Part shown: one piece after another, positions 15,448 to 24,044 of the stretch
How the letters are laid out: every line of letters begins with the position of its first letter
Position numbering within the stretch: position 1 is the first letter of the stretch
From: an uncultured Clostridia bacterium
GTDB lineage: Bacteria; Bacillota; Clostridia; Oscillospirales; Acutalibacteraceae
Assembly (NCBI GenBank): GCA_946187325.1
Contig: CAMHQC010000017.1
Span: 1-42,356 of the forward strand
Reading direction: 5' to 3'
DNA length: 42,356 nucleotides
Translations under genes and position numbers: made by a program
Notes under the pieces: model-generated
Told to the model about the DNA's origin: nothing
The model's input: only the letters and a program-made list of their open reading frames with translations
Database searches by the model: none

Positions 15448-16206
15448 TTATTTATCTTTACGTTTCATCTGCATATTGTAAGACATTCTAGTGAGCATTT
15501 TTTCGCTTAAAAAAAGTTCTCCGAATTTAGCGAGCTTCATAAGCTTACCTGGAGTAATTATCATTTTACCCTTTAGAGTTTTATCTATCGCGTATTTAGC
15601 GACATACTCGCTCGCAAGTCCGCCGACCGCGAAGTTAACGTTCGCGACCTTATTAAACTCGGTATTAACAGGTCCGGGGCAGAGCGCCGAAACCTTTACA
15701 TTAATTTTATCACGTCGCATTTCCTCGTGGATAGCCTCGGTAAGACGAACGACGTAGTTTTTCGAAGCGTAGTAGCTGGAAAAAGTCGGTCCCGATAAAA
15801 ATCCCGCCGCTGAGCCGACATTAAGGATATATCCCTTATTTTTCTTAATCATATCCTTAATATAAAGCTTCGTTAAGATATGGAGTGCTTTAATATTGGT
15901 ATCAATAAGCTCGAGTTCCTTTTCGAGAGGGACTTCGTTAAACTTGCCGTAAGCTCCGAAGCCGGCGTTGTTTATAAGAAATTCTACGCCCTTATCCTTA
16001 GTCATATCATAAAGCTTAAAGCAGTTTTCAGCTTTAGATAAATCCAGCGCGATAACTTCTACGTTTACGTTTTTAAGTTCCTCTTTAAGCTCTGAGAGTC
16101 TGTCCTCACGGCGAGCCGTAAGAATAAGGTCATAACCGAGAGCGGCGAGATAACGAGCCATATCGCGTCCCATTCCGCTGCTCGCGCCGGTAATTAAAGC
16201 AGTCAT
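15448..16206 (-). CDS. Short-chain dehydrogenase/reductase
   Basis: This 252-residue classical SDR has the cofactor-binding TGASSGMG at 6-13 (an Arg pair soon after, TARRE, suggests NADP(H)), NNAGFG around 79-84, the catalytic Ser in NVGSAAG and the YxxxK pair in YYASKNYV. It resembles the DltE-type group of uncertain substrate. AGGTGAG precedes the ATG. It is the last gene of a leftward group after two lipoprotein genes, eight bases downstream of the second. Confidence 0.85.
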   Translation of the reverse strand: MTALITGASSGMGRDMARYLAALGYDLILTARREDRLSELKEELKNVNVEVIALDLSKAENCFKLYDMTKDKGVEFLINNAGFGAYGKFNEVPLEKELELIDTNIKALHILTKLYIKDMIKKNKGYILNVGSAAGFLSGPTFSSYYASKNYVVRLTEAIHEEMRRDKINVKVSALCPGPVNTEFNKVANVNFAVGGLASEYVAKYAIDKTLKGKMIITPGKLMKLAKFGELFLSEKMLTRMSYNMQMKRKDK

Positions 16207-16214
16207 AGCCTCAC

Positions 16215-16640
16215 CTATTTATCGTTAGTTACGTAATTCTTTTGGGTCTTAATCTGTATTTCGGTTACTCTTGTAATATCAATCGAGAAAATCTCGTTAT
16301 AACGTCTAACCTCGTCGAAAGTATCATCGTCAATAACGATAACCTGTCCGCCCTTAAATACAAGTAAGTCACGGGCGGAGATTGTACCCATAGTGTATCT
16401 TACAAAACACGGCGAGTTATTCTCGCTGGGGACGATATAATATTTGAGATACTTATCGACAATACTCATATCACCCTTGGTGTATGTACTCGCAAGCCAT
16501 GTTTTAGTATCGTTTACCGCTTCCTTTGTGCTGTAATCTACGACCTGACCTTTAAGCGAGCCCGCGCAGGAACAGGAATTTATAATTCCAATAGAGAATA
16601 ATGTTACCACTATCAATAAAACTGCCGCTAATCTTTTCAT
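16215..16640 (-). CDS. Putative lipoprotein (paralog 1)
   Basis: This 141-residue protein starts MKRLAAVLLIVVTLFSIGII with a lipobox-like NSCSCAG at about 21-27, so it is probably lipid-anchored outside the membrane. The mature part has no motif I know. Its pattern (DLLVFKGGQV ... YNEIFSIDITRV) parallels the upstream gene (DLLVFKSGKV ... YKDRFSVNIIGI), showing that the two arose by duplication. GGAGG precedes the ATG. It sits 16 bases after the paralog and 8 bases before the SDR gene. Confidence 0.75.
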   Translation of the reverse strand: MKRLAAVLLIVVTLFSIGIINSCSCAGSLKGQVVDYSTKEAVNDTKTWLASTYTKGDMSIVDKYLKYYIVPSENNSPCFVRYTMGTISARDLLVFKGGQVIVIDDDTFDEVRRYNEIFSIDITRVTEIQIKTQKNYVTNDK

Positions 16641-16656
16641 ACTAAACCTCCGTTAA

Positions 16657-17118
16657 TTACACATCAAACTCAGCTCCGAATCCGCCGTTAACGACGTCGG
16701 GCTGTTTTAATATTTCTTCATCGGATATGCCGATAATATTTACCGAAAATCTATCCTTGTACTTCTTAAAGTTATCTTTATCCGAAGTCAAAGACAGAAC
16801 CTTTCCGCTTTTAAACACGAGCAAATCGTCTTTAATCTTATTGAGCTTAAACCTCATAAAGTAGATATCGTTATTATCGGACAAAAACATTTTATAGTAA
16901 ATTTTATTTTCGGCTTCACTTTTACTTATGCCCGCGTATTTGGCAACAATATAAGTCAGAGCAGATTGAAGCGCGGTTTTAGAGCTGAACTCAGGCTCAG
17001 TGGAGGATACCGTTTTACTTTTAGTTTCCTTTTTAGTATTATCTCCCGAGCAAGAGGTTATTATTCCTACAGAGAATAATAATACCGCAGTCAGAAGTAA
17101 CGCCGTAATTCGTTTCAT
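16657..17118 (-). CDS. Putative lipoprotein (paralog 2)
   Basis: This 153-residue protein has the same architecture as its downstream neighbour: MKRITALLLTAVLLFSVGII, a lipobox at TSCSGD (about 22-27), a Ser/Thr/Lys-rich linker (28-50) and a small globular part (55-150). No enzymatic motif is visible. It is the first gene of the leftward lipoprotein-lipoprotein-SDR group, with AAGG eight bases before the ATG. Confidence 0.75.
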   Translation of the reverse strand: MKRITALLLTAVLLFSVGIITSCSGDNTKKETKSKTVSSTEPEFSSKTALQSALTYIVAKYAGISKSEAENKIYYKMFLSDNNDIYFMRFKLNKIKDDLLVFKSGKVLSLTSDKDNFKKYKDRFSVNIIGISDEEILKQPDVVNGGFGAEFDV

Positions 17119-17243
17119 ATAACCGACCTTTCTTTTCGCAGTTATCCTATTAATTATACATCAGCTTAGATTCAATTGCAAGAAATTTTAAATATCGTCG
17201 CAGGCTTAGTCGTTTTATCTTGAGTTTACTAAATCCTAAATCC

Positions 17244-17268
17244 TAAAAAGGCTCCTTTCGGAGCCTTT
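17244..17268 (-). terminator. Terminator of the symporter gene
   Basis: A 9-bp stem (AAAGGCTCC / GGAGCCTTT) with a 4-base loop lies just past the symporter stop and is followed on the minus strand by a short T-run. Confidence 0.8.
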
Positions 17269-17270
17269 CT

Positions 17271-18827
17271 TTAATCAAGCGAGTTTTTCTGAGCGGCGGG
17301 TACTTTCTTTTCGTAGCACTCGAACGCATCGTCAACAAGCTTTTTATCGGGTTTAGGTGTGATAAGACTTACCAGCGGTACAATTATCAGTCCCGCAAGC
17401 ATCGCGAACGATCCGCAGTTAATCGGAGACTGTAGGATAACCGGGAAAATATCTCTCGCGAAAAGATTTAAAATCATTATACCCGCACCGAAGATAAAGC
17501 TAACCCAGCAAGCGAGCTTCGTAGTCTTTTTCCAGTACAAACCGTAGAGGAACGGAGCTAAGAACGCGCCCGCTAACGCTCCCCACGATACGCCCATAAG
17601 CTGAGCGATAAATTTAACCGATTCATTCTGGCTCTTGTCCTGATAAATCGCGATAAACGCCGAAATCGCTATAAATACAACGATAAACAGTCTGATGATA
17701 AGAACTTCTTTTTTCTCGCTCATCTTTTTGATAAAGTTGCCCTTTAAGAAGTCGATTGTTAAGGTTGAGCTGGAAGCGATAACAAGCGAGGAAAGCGTTG
17801 ACATCGAAGCCGAAAGCACAAGGATAACGACAATCGCGATAAGGAAAGGTGATAAATTAGAGAGCATATTCGGAATAATGGAGTCGAATACTACGCCTGT
17901 ATCACCGATTTCGGGCTTAAAGAGACGACCGAAGCCGCCGAGGAAGTAACATCCGCCCGCTACGATAAACGCGAAAGCGGTAGAGATAACAGTACCCTTG
18001 TGGATATCTTTTTCGCTTTTAATAGCGTAGAATTTCTGAACCATCTGAGGAAGTCCCCATGTTCCGAGCGAGGTAAGAATTACAACACCTAAAAGATTAA
18101 ACGGATCGGGACCGAAGAATGAGTTAAATACTCCGGGAGTTGCCGAAACCTCGGGATCGCTTACCTTAGCGAGTCCGTTTAACGCCTCCATAAATCCGCC
18201 CTGATTAACAAGCACGGCGGCGATTACGGCGACAATTCCGATAATCATAATAAAGCCCTGGATAAAGTCGTTAATAGCGGTAGCCATATATCCGCCCGCG
18301 ATTACATAAATTCCCGTAAGCACGGACATAATTATAATACACCATACATAGTCGATTCCGAACGCCATTTTGAATAGTCTCGAAAGTCCGTTATAAAGAG
18401 AGGCTGTATAGGGAATTAAGAATATGAACGTAATAATCGAAGCGCCGATTTTAAGCCCGTTACTTCTGAAGCGCTTTCCGAAGAAATCGGGCATAGTAGC
18501 GGAGTTTAAATGCTGAGTCATAATTCGGGTTCTTCTTCCTAAGATAACCCAAGCCAAGAGCGAGCCGATTAACGCGTTACCGATACCAATCCAAGTAGAC
18601 GCGATACCGTATTTCCAGCCGAACTGACCCGCATAGCCTACAAAGATTACAGCCGAAAAGTAAGATGTACCGTACGCGAACGCCGTAAGCCACGGGCCTA
18701 CGCTTCTTCCGCCGAGTACAAATCCGTTAACATCGGTAGCGTGACGGCGGCAGTAAACTCCCACGCCTATCATTATACCGAAGAAAACAATTAAAAAGAT
18801 TAATGATAAAATACCTTTTAATTCCAT
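17271..18827 (-). CDS. Sodium:solute symporter (SSS/PutP family)
   Basis: This 518-residue transporter has about 13 hydrophobic helices. The N-terminal block GGRSVGPWLTAFAYGTSYFSA and the later SASMSTLSSLVIASSS are the sodium/substrate-site signatures of the PutP/PanF family. The ATG at 18827 has GGAGG five bases upstream; an in-frame ATG at 18839 would overlap that site. It lies downstream of, and on the same strand as, an acyl-CoA synthetase, but a terminator-like stem separates them, so cotranscription is uncertain. The substrate is unknown; carboxylate (feeding the ligase) is one guess. Confidence 0.9.
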   Translation of the reverse strand: MELKGILSLIFLIVFFGIMIGVGVYCRRHATDVNGFVLGGRSVGPWLTAFAYGTSYFSAVIFVGYAGQFGWKYGIASTWIGIGNALIGSLLAWVILGRRTRIMTQHLNSATMPDFFGKRFRSNGLKIGASIITFIFLIPYTASLYNGLSRLFKMAFGIDYVWCIIIMSVLTGIYVIAGGYMATAINDFIQGFIMIIGIVAVIAAVLVNQGGFMEALNGLAKVSDPEVSATPGVFNSFFGPDPFNLLGVVILTSLGTWGLPQMVQKFYAIKSEKDIHKGTVISTAFAFIVAGGCYFLGGFGRLFKPEIGDTGVVFDSIIPNMLSNLSPFLIAIVVILVLSASMSTLSSLVIASSSTLTIDFLKGNFIKKMSEKKEVLIIRLFIVVFIAISAFIAIYQDKSQNESVKFIAQLMGVSWGALAGAFLAPFLYGLYWKKTTKLACWVSFIFGAGIMILNLFARDIFPVILQSPINCGSFAMLAGLIIVPLVSLITPKPDKKLVDDAFECYEKKVPAAQKNSLD

Positions 18828-18894
18828 TTTTACCTCCATACAAGTTGATAATTTATCGCTTTAAATGATTAAAGTATAAAGCTTTTAAAATAAA

Positions 18895-18924
18895 CCTTTT
18901 CAAGAGATTTCTCTCTTGAAAAGG
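18895..18924 (-). terminator. Hairpin after the acyl-CoA synthetase gene
   Basis: An inverted repeat (CCTTTTCAAGAGA ... CTCTTGAAAAGG) lies directly after the synthetase stop and before the symporter. On the minus strand it is followed by a T-rich stretch. Confidence 0.75.
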
Positions 18925-18937
18925 ATATTATATAAAT

Positions 18938-20590
18938 TTACAGCAAAGATTTTGAATCAATTTCGTTCTGTTTAGCTACTACGCTCTCACCGCAATATTT
19001 CTTTCTTAAAACAGGCTTCTCAATTTTACCCGTCGGGTTTCTCGGAACGTCGGCGAATATAATCTTTCTCGGACGTTTGTATCGAGGAAGCTCCATACAA
19101 AACTTGTTAACATCGTCCTCCGTAAGAGTACAGTCCTCTTTCACCTCGATAACGGCGGTTGCGATTTCGCCGAGACGCTGGTCGGGAAGCCCGATTACGG
19201 CTACATCCTTAACAGCGTTATTGGAGCGTAAAAAGTCCTCAATCTGTACGGGATAGATATTCTCTCCGCCCGAGATAATAACGTCTTTCTTACGGTCAAC
19301 AAGATAGATAAAGCCGTCGCTGTCGTATTCTGCCATATCGCCCGTATAGAGCCATCCCTCGCTGTCGAGAACCTCCTCGGTAGCCTTGGGATCCTTATAA
19401 TAGCACTTCATTACACCGGGGCCTTTTACGGCGAGTTCACCGACACCCTTGGTAATAGTGTTTCTGTTTTCGTCAACAATACGTACTTCCCAGCCGTAGC
19501 CCGCTACGCCGATAGCGCCGACTTTGTTTTCATTTTCGATACCTAAGTGTACGCAGCCGGGACCGATAGACTCGCTGAGTCCGTAGTTAGTATCGTAGCT
19601 GTGGTGAGGAAATACTTTCTTCCAGCGTTTAATCAGAGTAGGCGGTACAGGCTGAGCGCCTATGTGCATTAACCGCCACTGGCTGAGCTCGTAATCGTCG
19701 AGGTTAATCTTTCCGCTGTCGATAGCGTCCAGAATATCCTGAGCCCAGGGAACTAACAGCCATACTATAGAACAGCGCTCCTCGCTTACGCAACGGATAA
19801 TCCACTCGGGGCTTACGCCGCGGAGAATAACAGCTTTTGAGCCTGAGTAAAGGCTGCCGAACCAGTGCATTTTAGCGCCGGTATGATAAAGCGGCGGAAT
19901 ACAAAGGAACACATCGTCTTTAGTCTGGCCGTGGTGAGCCTGTTCAACCTTAGCGCTGTGAACGAGAGCTTTATGGGCGTGTAAAATCGCTTTAGGAAAG
20001 CCTGTAGTTCCCGACGAGAAATAGATAGCGCCGTAGTCGTCGTCAGTAATATAAACGCTCGGAGCGCGGCTCGAACAGTATGTAATAAGTTTTTCGTAGC
20101 TGTCGGCAAAGCTCGGGCATTCATCGCCCACATAAAATACATTCTTAACCTTGGGGACTTTATCTAAAATCTCCTCAACCCGACCGATAAACTCGGGACC
20201 GAACACAAGTACATCCGAGTCGGATTGTTTAAGACAGTATTCAATTTCGTCCGAAGTATAACGGAAATTAAGCGGAACGGCAATACCGCCCATCTTTAAG
20301 ATACCGAAATAAATCGGAAGCCAGTCTATACAGTTCATAAGGAGTATAGCTACCTTATCCCCTTTCTTAACTCCTCGGGTTAAGAGAAGGTTCGCAAACT
20401 GGTTAGCTTTAACGTCGAACTCGCCCCAGGTGAGCTGTTTTCTAAAAGCTCCGGAGCGGTTGGACTCGATAAGAGAGTATTCTCTCCAGGTTACGTGAGG
20501 TATGTTTTTTACCTCGGGGTTGATTTCAACCAACGCTATATCGTCTTTAAAATACGTAGCGTTTCTGGTTAAAAATTCTGTAATCGGCAT
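18938..20590 (-). CDS. AMP-forming acyl-CoA synthetase
   Basis: This 550-residue adenylate-forming ligase activates a carboxylic acid with ATP and CoA. It has the nucleotide loop YFSSGTTGFPKA (about 190-201), YGLSES, the YTGD motif, the hinge region DRKKDVIISGGENIYP and the catalytic Lys in PTGKIEK near 525. The substrate pocket (PPLYHTGAKMHWFG region) does not let me name the acid; medium- or long-chain and aromatic acids are possible. The start context is weak (AGAAG upstream). The neighbouring symporter may import the substrate. An intergenic repeat lies just upstream. Confidence 0.88.
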   Translation of the reverse strand: MPITEFLTRNATYFKDDIALVEINPEVKNIPHVTWREYSLIESNRSGAFRKQLTWGEFDVKANQFANLLLTRGVKKGDKVAILLMNCIDWLPIYFGILKMGGIAVPLNFRYTSDEIEYCLKQSDSDVLVFGPEFIGRVEEILDKVPKVKNVFYVGDECPSFADSYEKLITYCSSRAPSVYITDDDYGAIYFSSGTTGFPKAILHAHKALVHSAKVEQAHHGQTKDDVFLCIPPLYHTGAKMHWFGSLYSGSKAVILRGVSPEWIIRCVSEERCSIVWLLVPWAQDILDAIDSGKINLDDYELSQWRLMHIGAQPVPPTLIKRWKKVFPHHSYDTNYGLSESIGPGCVHLGIENENKVGAIGVAGYGWEVRIVDENRNTITKGVGELAVKGPGVMKCYYKDPKATEEVLDSEGWLYTGDMAEYDSDGFIYLVDRKKDVIISGGENIYPVQIEDFLRSNNAVKDVAVIGLPDQRLGEIATAVIEVKEDCTLTEDDVNKFCMELPRYKRPRKIIFADVPRNPTGKIEKPVLRKKYCGESVVAKQNEIDSKSLL

Positions 20591-20624
20591 AATTAATTCA
20601 TTCTTCTTTCATACATACATATAA

Positions 20625-20830
20625 ACACAAGAAAGCGCGCGCAATCGGCGCGTCGGCTTTCGTATAGTCATTGCTCGTGCGCGCGCAGCGTGCTACTGAG
20701 CAGACGATATAAATGTTTTTTACTCTATAGGAGTTAGGTAAGATGATTTTGTCTTTACCATAGTTTTGCTTGTATTTTTATACAAGTTTTGAGTAATTTC
20801 GTATAGAGTAAAAATACTCCATACGAAATC
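20625..20830. repeat. Intergenic repeat family, copy 2 (long form)
   Basis: The left part (20625-20705) matches 10092-10172 almost base for base. The right part (about 20720-20810) has TACTCTATAGGAGT and GTATAGAGTA ends, like copy 1, but includes an extra internal section with the stems GGTAAGA / TCTTTACC and CTTGTA / TACAAG. A hairpin CTCCATACGA / TCGTACGGAG follows. The internal section also matches copy 3 at 29829. Confidence 0.8.
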
Positions 20831-20960
20831 GTACGGAGCTGACAATTTCAATATACATTATCGCTTTAAAGCGTCTCTTTGTCAAGTATAAACAAAGAGC
20901 TGAGTTCAAGTTTGTGCAATCCTCACAAATAATCAAGTTTAATTTCGTTAAAAACGCTAA

Positions 20961-20988
20961 CGATTTAAAGCATAAAAGCTTTAAATCG
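20961..20988. repeat. Inverted repeat in the murC downstream region
   Basis: Arms of 11 bp (CGATTTAAAGC / GCTTTAAATCG) flank a 6-base loop. Apart from this, the neighbouring repeat and the murC terminator, 20591-21050 contains nothing recognisable. Confidence 0.6.
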
Positions 20989-21021
20989 CTAAAGCGCTAA
21001 ATCCTATAATTCATATAAAGA

Positions 21022-21046
21022 AAAAAGGTCGGAGAACCCGACCTTT
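21022..21046 (-). terminator. Terminator of murC
   Basis: A 9-bp stem (AAAGGTCGG / CCGACCTTT) lies just past the murC stop and is followed on the minus strand by a run of T. Confidence 0.85.
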
Positions 21047-21050
21047 ATCA

Positions 21051-22430
21051 TTATGAATACTTTTCCTTTAGTTTTTTATAAATCATATTAGCGCACATAT
21101 AGACGTTACCGCCGCCCATAGTGAGAATTAAATCTCCCGCCTGAGCGTTTTCACAGACGTAATCGGTAATATCCTCGAAAGTATCTATACACTTTGAGTT
21201 CGGAACCTTTGCGCCTAAGTCGGTGGAGTAAATATTATAGGTATTGGTTTCGCGTACAGGGAGAATTTCCGAGATAATCGCCTCATCGGGAATCTTTAAC
21301 GCCTCGGCGAAATCGTCGAGAAGCATAGCCGTCCGCGAGAATGTATGAGGCTGGAATACCGCCCACACCTTATTGAAGCCCATCTTCATAGCCGCGTTAA
21401 GAGTAGCGGTCAGCTCGGTCGGATGGTGGGCAAAGTCGTCGGCAACGGTAATATTGCCGGGAGTTCCGAGGATTTCGAAACGGCGATGTACTCCGCCGAA
21501 CTTCTCTAAATTCTCGGAAATATCCTTCGCGGTAGCTCCGAGGTAATGAGCCGTAGCCGCGGCGGCTAAAGCGTTATAAATATTGTGTTTACCCGGTACC
21601 ATAAGCTTAACGGTACACAGCTTCTCGCCGCGCTTCATAATATCAAAGGTCTCGTGAACACCCTTATCTTCGCTGACATTAGCCGCGTAGTAATCGTTAG
21701 TTTCCTTAAAGCCGTAGGTAATCTTTACACCCTTAATATCCTTAACGGCGTCCATAGTGTTTTCGTCGTCGCCGTTCAAGATAAGCGGACCTGTGGTCTG
21801 TTTAGCGAACTGATTAAACGATTTCTTGATATTATCGAGATTTTTAAAATAGTCGAGATGGTCGGCGTCAATATTGAGTATAACCGATATAAAAGGAGTG
21901 AGTTCAAGGAAAGTATCAACATACTCGCAAGCCTCACACACGATAATATCACTTTCGCCTACGTAACTGTTACCGCCGATAAACGGAAGCTTGCCGCCGA
22001 TAATCGCGGACGGGTCAAAACCGCTTCCGATAAGAACCTGAGTGAGCATACCTGTAGTACTTGTTTTACCGTGAGTACCCGAGACAGCGATACTGCGGTT
22101 ATAACGGCGGCACACTATACCGAGCATAACGCTTCGCTCGATACAGGGAATACCTCTCTTTTCGGCTTCGGCGCGCTCGGGGTTATCCTTCTTAACCGCC
22201 GCTGAATAAACGACTAGTTCCGCGCCGTCGATATTCTCAGCCTTATGTCCCATAAATACGGGTATACCGTAGCCTTTAATCTTGTCGAGAGTTTCGCCCT
22301 CGTTCATATCGGAGCCCTGAATTTCAAAGCCCTCGCTCATAAGTATCTCGGCAAGCGGACACATACCGCTTCCGCCGATTCCGATAAAATGTATTCTTTT
22401 TTTATTATCGAGAAGATGATCGTATTTCAT
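21051..22430 (-). CDS. murC: UDP-N-acetylmuramate--L-alanine ligase
   Basis: This 459-residue cytoplasmic Mur ligase adds L-Ala to UDP-MurNAc in peptidoglycan precursor synthesis. The N-terminal domain has HFIGIGGSGMCPLA (UDP-MurNAc binding), the ATP loop is GTHGKTSTT near residue 120, and DADHLDYF and HHPTE are the central and C-terminal Mur ligase signatures. Length is normal. GAGG lies seven bases before the ATG. It is monocistronic here and divergent from the rRNA methyltransferase gene. It uses UDP-sugar derived from the glmM pathway at the left of the window. Confidence 0.95.
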   Translation of the reverse strand: MKYDHLLDNKKRIHFIGIGGSGMCPLAEILMSEGFEIQGSDMNEGETLDKIKGYGIPVFMGHKAENIDGAELVVYSAAVKKDNPERAEAEKRGIPCIERSVMLGIVCRRYNRSIAVSGTHGKTSTTGMLTQVLIGSGFDPSAIIGGKLPFIGGNSYVGESDIIVCEACEYVDTFLELTPFISVILNIDADHLDYFKNLDNIKKSFNQFAKQTTGPLILNGDDENTMDAVKDIKGVKITYGFKETNDYYAANVSEDKGVHETFDIMKRGEKLCTVKLMVPGKHNIYNALAAAATAHYLGATAKDISENLEKFGGVHRRFEILGTPGNITVADDFAHHPTELTATLNAAMKMGFNKVWAVFQPHTFSRTAMLLDDFAEALKIPDEAIISEILPVRETNTYNIYSTDLGAKVPNSKCIDTFEDITDYVCENAQAGDLILTMGGGNVYMCANMIYKKLKEKYS

Positions 22431-22546
22431 TTAAAAACCTCATTTCCCATTTCAATTATATGTATCTGATTATTACTCCTATATTATATTGCTTTTTGCG
22501 GTAAAAATAAATACCTTTTTAGAATTTAATAAATATTTCTTGCATA

Positions 22547-22575
22547 TTGCCAAATTATCTAACTAATGATAAAAT
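22547..22575 (+). promoter_or_regulatory. Probable promoter of the rRNA methyltransferase gene
   Basis: TTGCCA (22547-22552) and TAAAAT (22570-22575) are spaced by 17 bases, about 58 bases upstream of the start codon. Confidence 0.6.
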
Positions 22576-22632
22576 ATTTTTATATATCCGCGTCAAGAGT
22601 TTGCGGAATTTCCACGTATAATCGGAGGAATT

Positions 22633-23988
22633 ATGAAGAAAAACGATATTATAAATTTAAAAATAACCTCGATGACCGCTCAGGGAAGCGGCGTCGGTAA
22701 AACCGGGGACGGTATAGTTATATTCGTGCCGTATTCGGCTATCGGCGACGAGCTGGAGGTTCGCGTATTAAAGGTAAAAAAGACCTACGCTTACGGAAAA
22801 ATCGAAAAAATAATAAATCCTTCGCCCGACAGGATAGAAAGCGACTGTCCCGCTTTCGGAAAATGCGGAGGCTGTGTTTACCGTCATATTAGTTATAATT
22901 CTGAAAAAGAAATAAAACATCAGCGCGTAGTAGACGCGGTGCAGCGTATAGGCGGACTAAAGAACGTTAAAATCAACGAAACCGCGGCTAACGACAGGAT
23001 TAACCGTTACCGAAACAAAGCTCAACTCCCCTGCCAAAACAGCTCAGAGGGAGTGGAGTTCGGATTTTTCGCCAATCACAGCCATCGAATCGTACCCGCG
23101 GACGACTGTCTTTTACAGCCCGAGCTGTTTAATAAGGTCACTAAAATCACCCGAGAATTTATGAATAAAACCAATCAGTCCGCCTACGACGAAAAGACAG
23201 GCAAAGGAAAGCTAAGGCACCTTTACATAAGATATGCCGAAAAAACGGAACAGTTAATGGTTTGTTACGTAGTAAACGGCAACGGACTTAAACAGGAGAA
23301 TATCCTTATAAAAACGCTTAAAGAAAATATCCCCGAGCTTACGACAGTTATTTTTAATTCTAATAGAGAAAATACAAACGTTGTACTCGGTTCTAAAAAC
23401 CGCACCGCTTACGGCAAGGGTTATATCGAGGACATTCTCCGCGGAAAACGCTTCAAAATCTCTCCCCTGTCATTTTACCAGGTAAACAGGACTCAGGCGG
23501 AAAAGCTCTACACTATCGCCGAAAACTACGCCACGCTTACAGGAAACGAGGTACTTTTAGACCTTTACTGCGGTACGGGTACTATAGGGCTCACTATGGC
23601 GGATAAGTGCAAAAAGCTTATCGGAGTTGAGATTATCGAGGACGCGGTAGAGGACGCGAAGTATAACGCCGAGATTAACGGAATAAAAAACGCCGAATTT
23701 GTATGCGGCGACGCTAAATTTGCGGCGGAAAAACTCAGCCGGGACGGAATAAAGCCCGACGTTATTATAGTCGACCCGCCGAGAAAAGGTCTCGACAGCG
23801 GGCTTATAGATACAATCGCGGAGATGAGTCCCGAGAGAGTGATTTACGTAAGCTGTGACAGCGAAACTTTAGCGAGGGATTTAAAGTTGTTCAACGAAAA
23901 TAATTATTCCGTAAAAGAAATAACTCCTGTAGATTTATTCTCGAGAACTCCGCATATTGAGAACGTCTGCCTTTTAACCGTAGATTAG
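22633..23988 (+). CDS. rlmD: 23S rRNA (uracil-C5)-methyltransferase, RlmD/RumA type
   Basis: This 451-residue TrmA/RumA-family enzyme has an N-terminal TRAM domain (about 1-60). An iron-sulfur motif follows (C-x5-CGGC at about 77-85, with a further Cys at the end of DDCLL). The SAM motif is DLYCGTGTIGL (about 315), with DPPRKGL and the catalytic Cys in VSCDSETLARDL near 408. The best-known role is m5U1939 or m5U747 in 23S rRNA; the exact site cannot be read from sequence. The ATG follows CGGAGGAATT. The beta-helix gene follows after 56 bases. Confidence 0.9.
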   Translation: MKKNDIINLKITSMTAQGSGVGKTGDGIVIFVPYSAIGDELEVRVLKVKKTYAYGKIEKIINPSPDRIESDCPAFGKCGGCVYRHISYNSEKEIKHQRVVDAVQRIGGLKNVKINETAANDRINRYRNKAQLPCQNSSEGVEFGFFANHSHRIVPADDCLLQPELFNKVTKITREFMNKTNQSAYDEKTGKGKLRHLYIRYAEKTEQLMVCYVVNGNGLKQENILIKTLKENIPELTTVIFNSNRENTNVVLGSKNRTAYGKGYIEDILRGKRFKISPLSFYQVNRTQAEKLYTIAENYATLTGNEVLLDLYCGTGTIGLTMADKCKKLIGVEIIEDAVEDAKYNAEINGIKNAEFVCGDAKFAAEKLSRDGIKPDVIIVDPPRKGLDSGLIDTIAEMSPERVIYVSCDSETLARDLKLFNENNYSVKEITPVDLFSRTPHIENVCLLTVD

Positions 23989-24044
23989 AAAAATTCCAAG
24001 CTTTTAATAATAAGGCTTCTAACTTTAGAGAGGTTGTATGAAAA

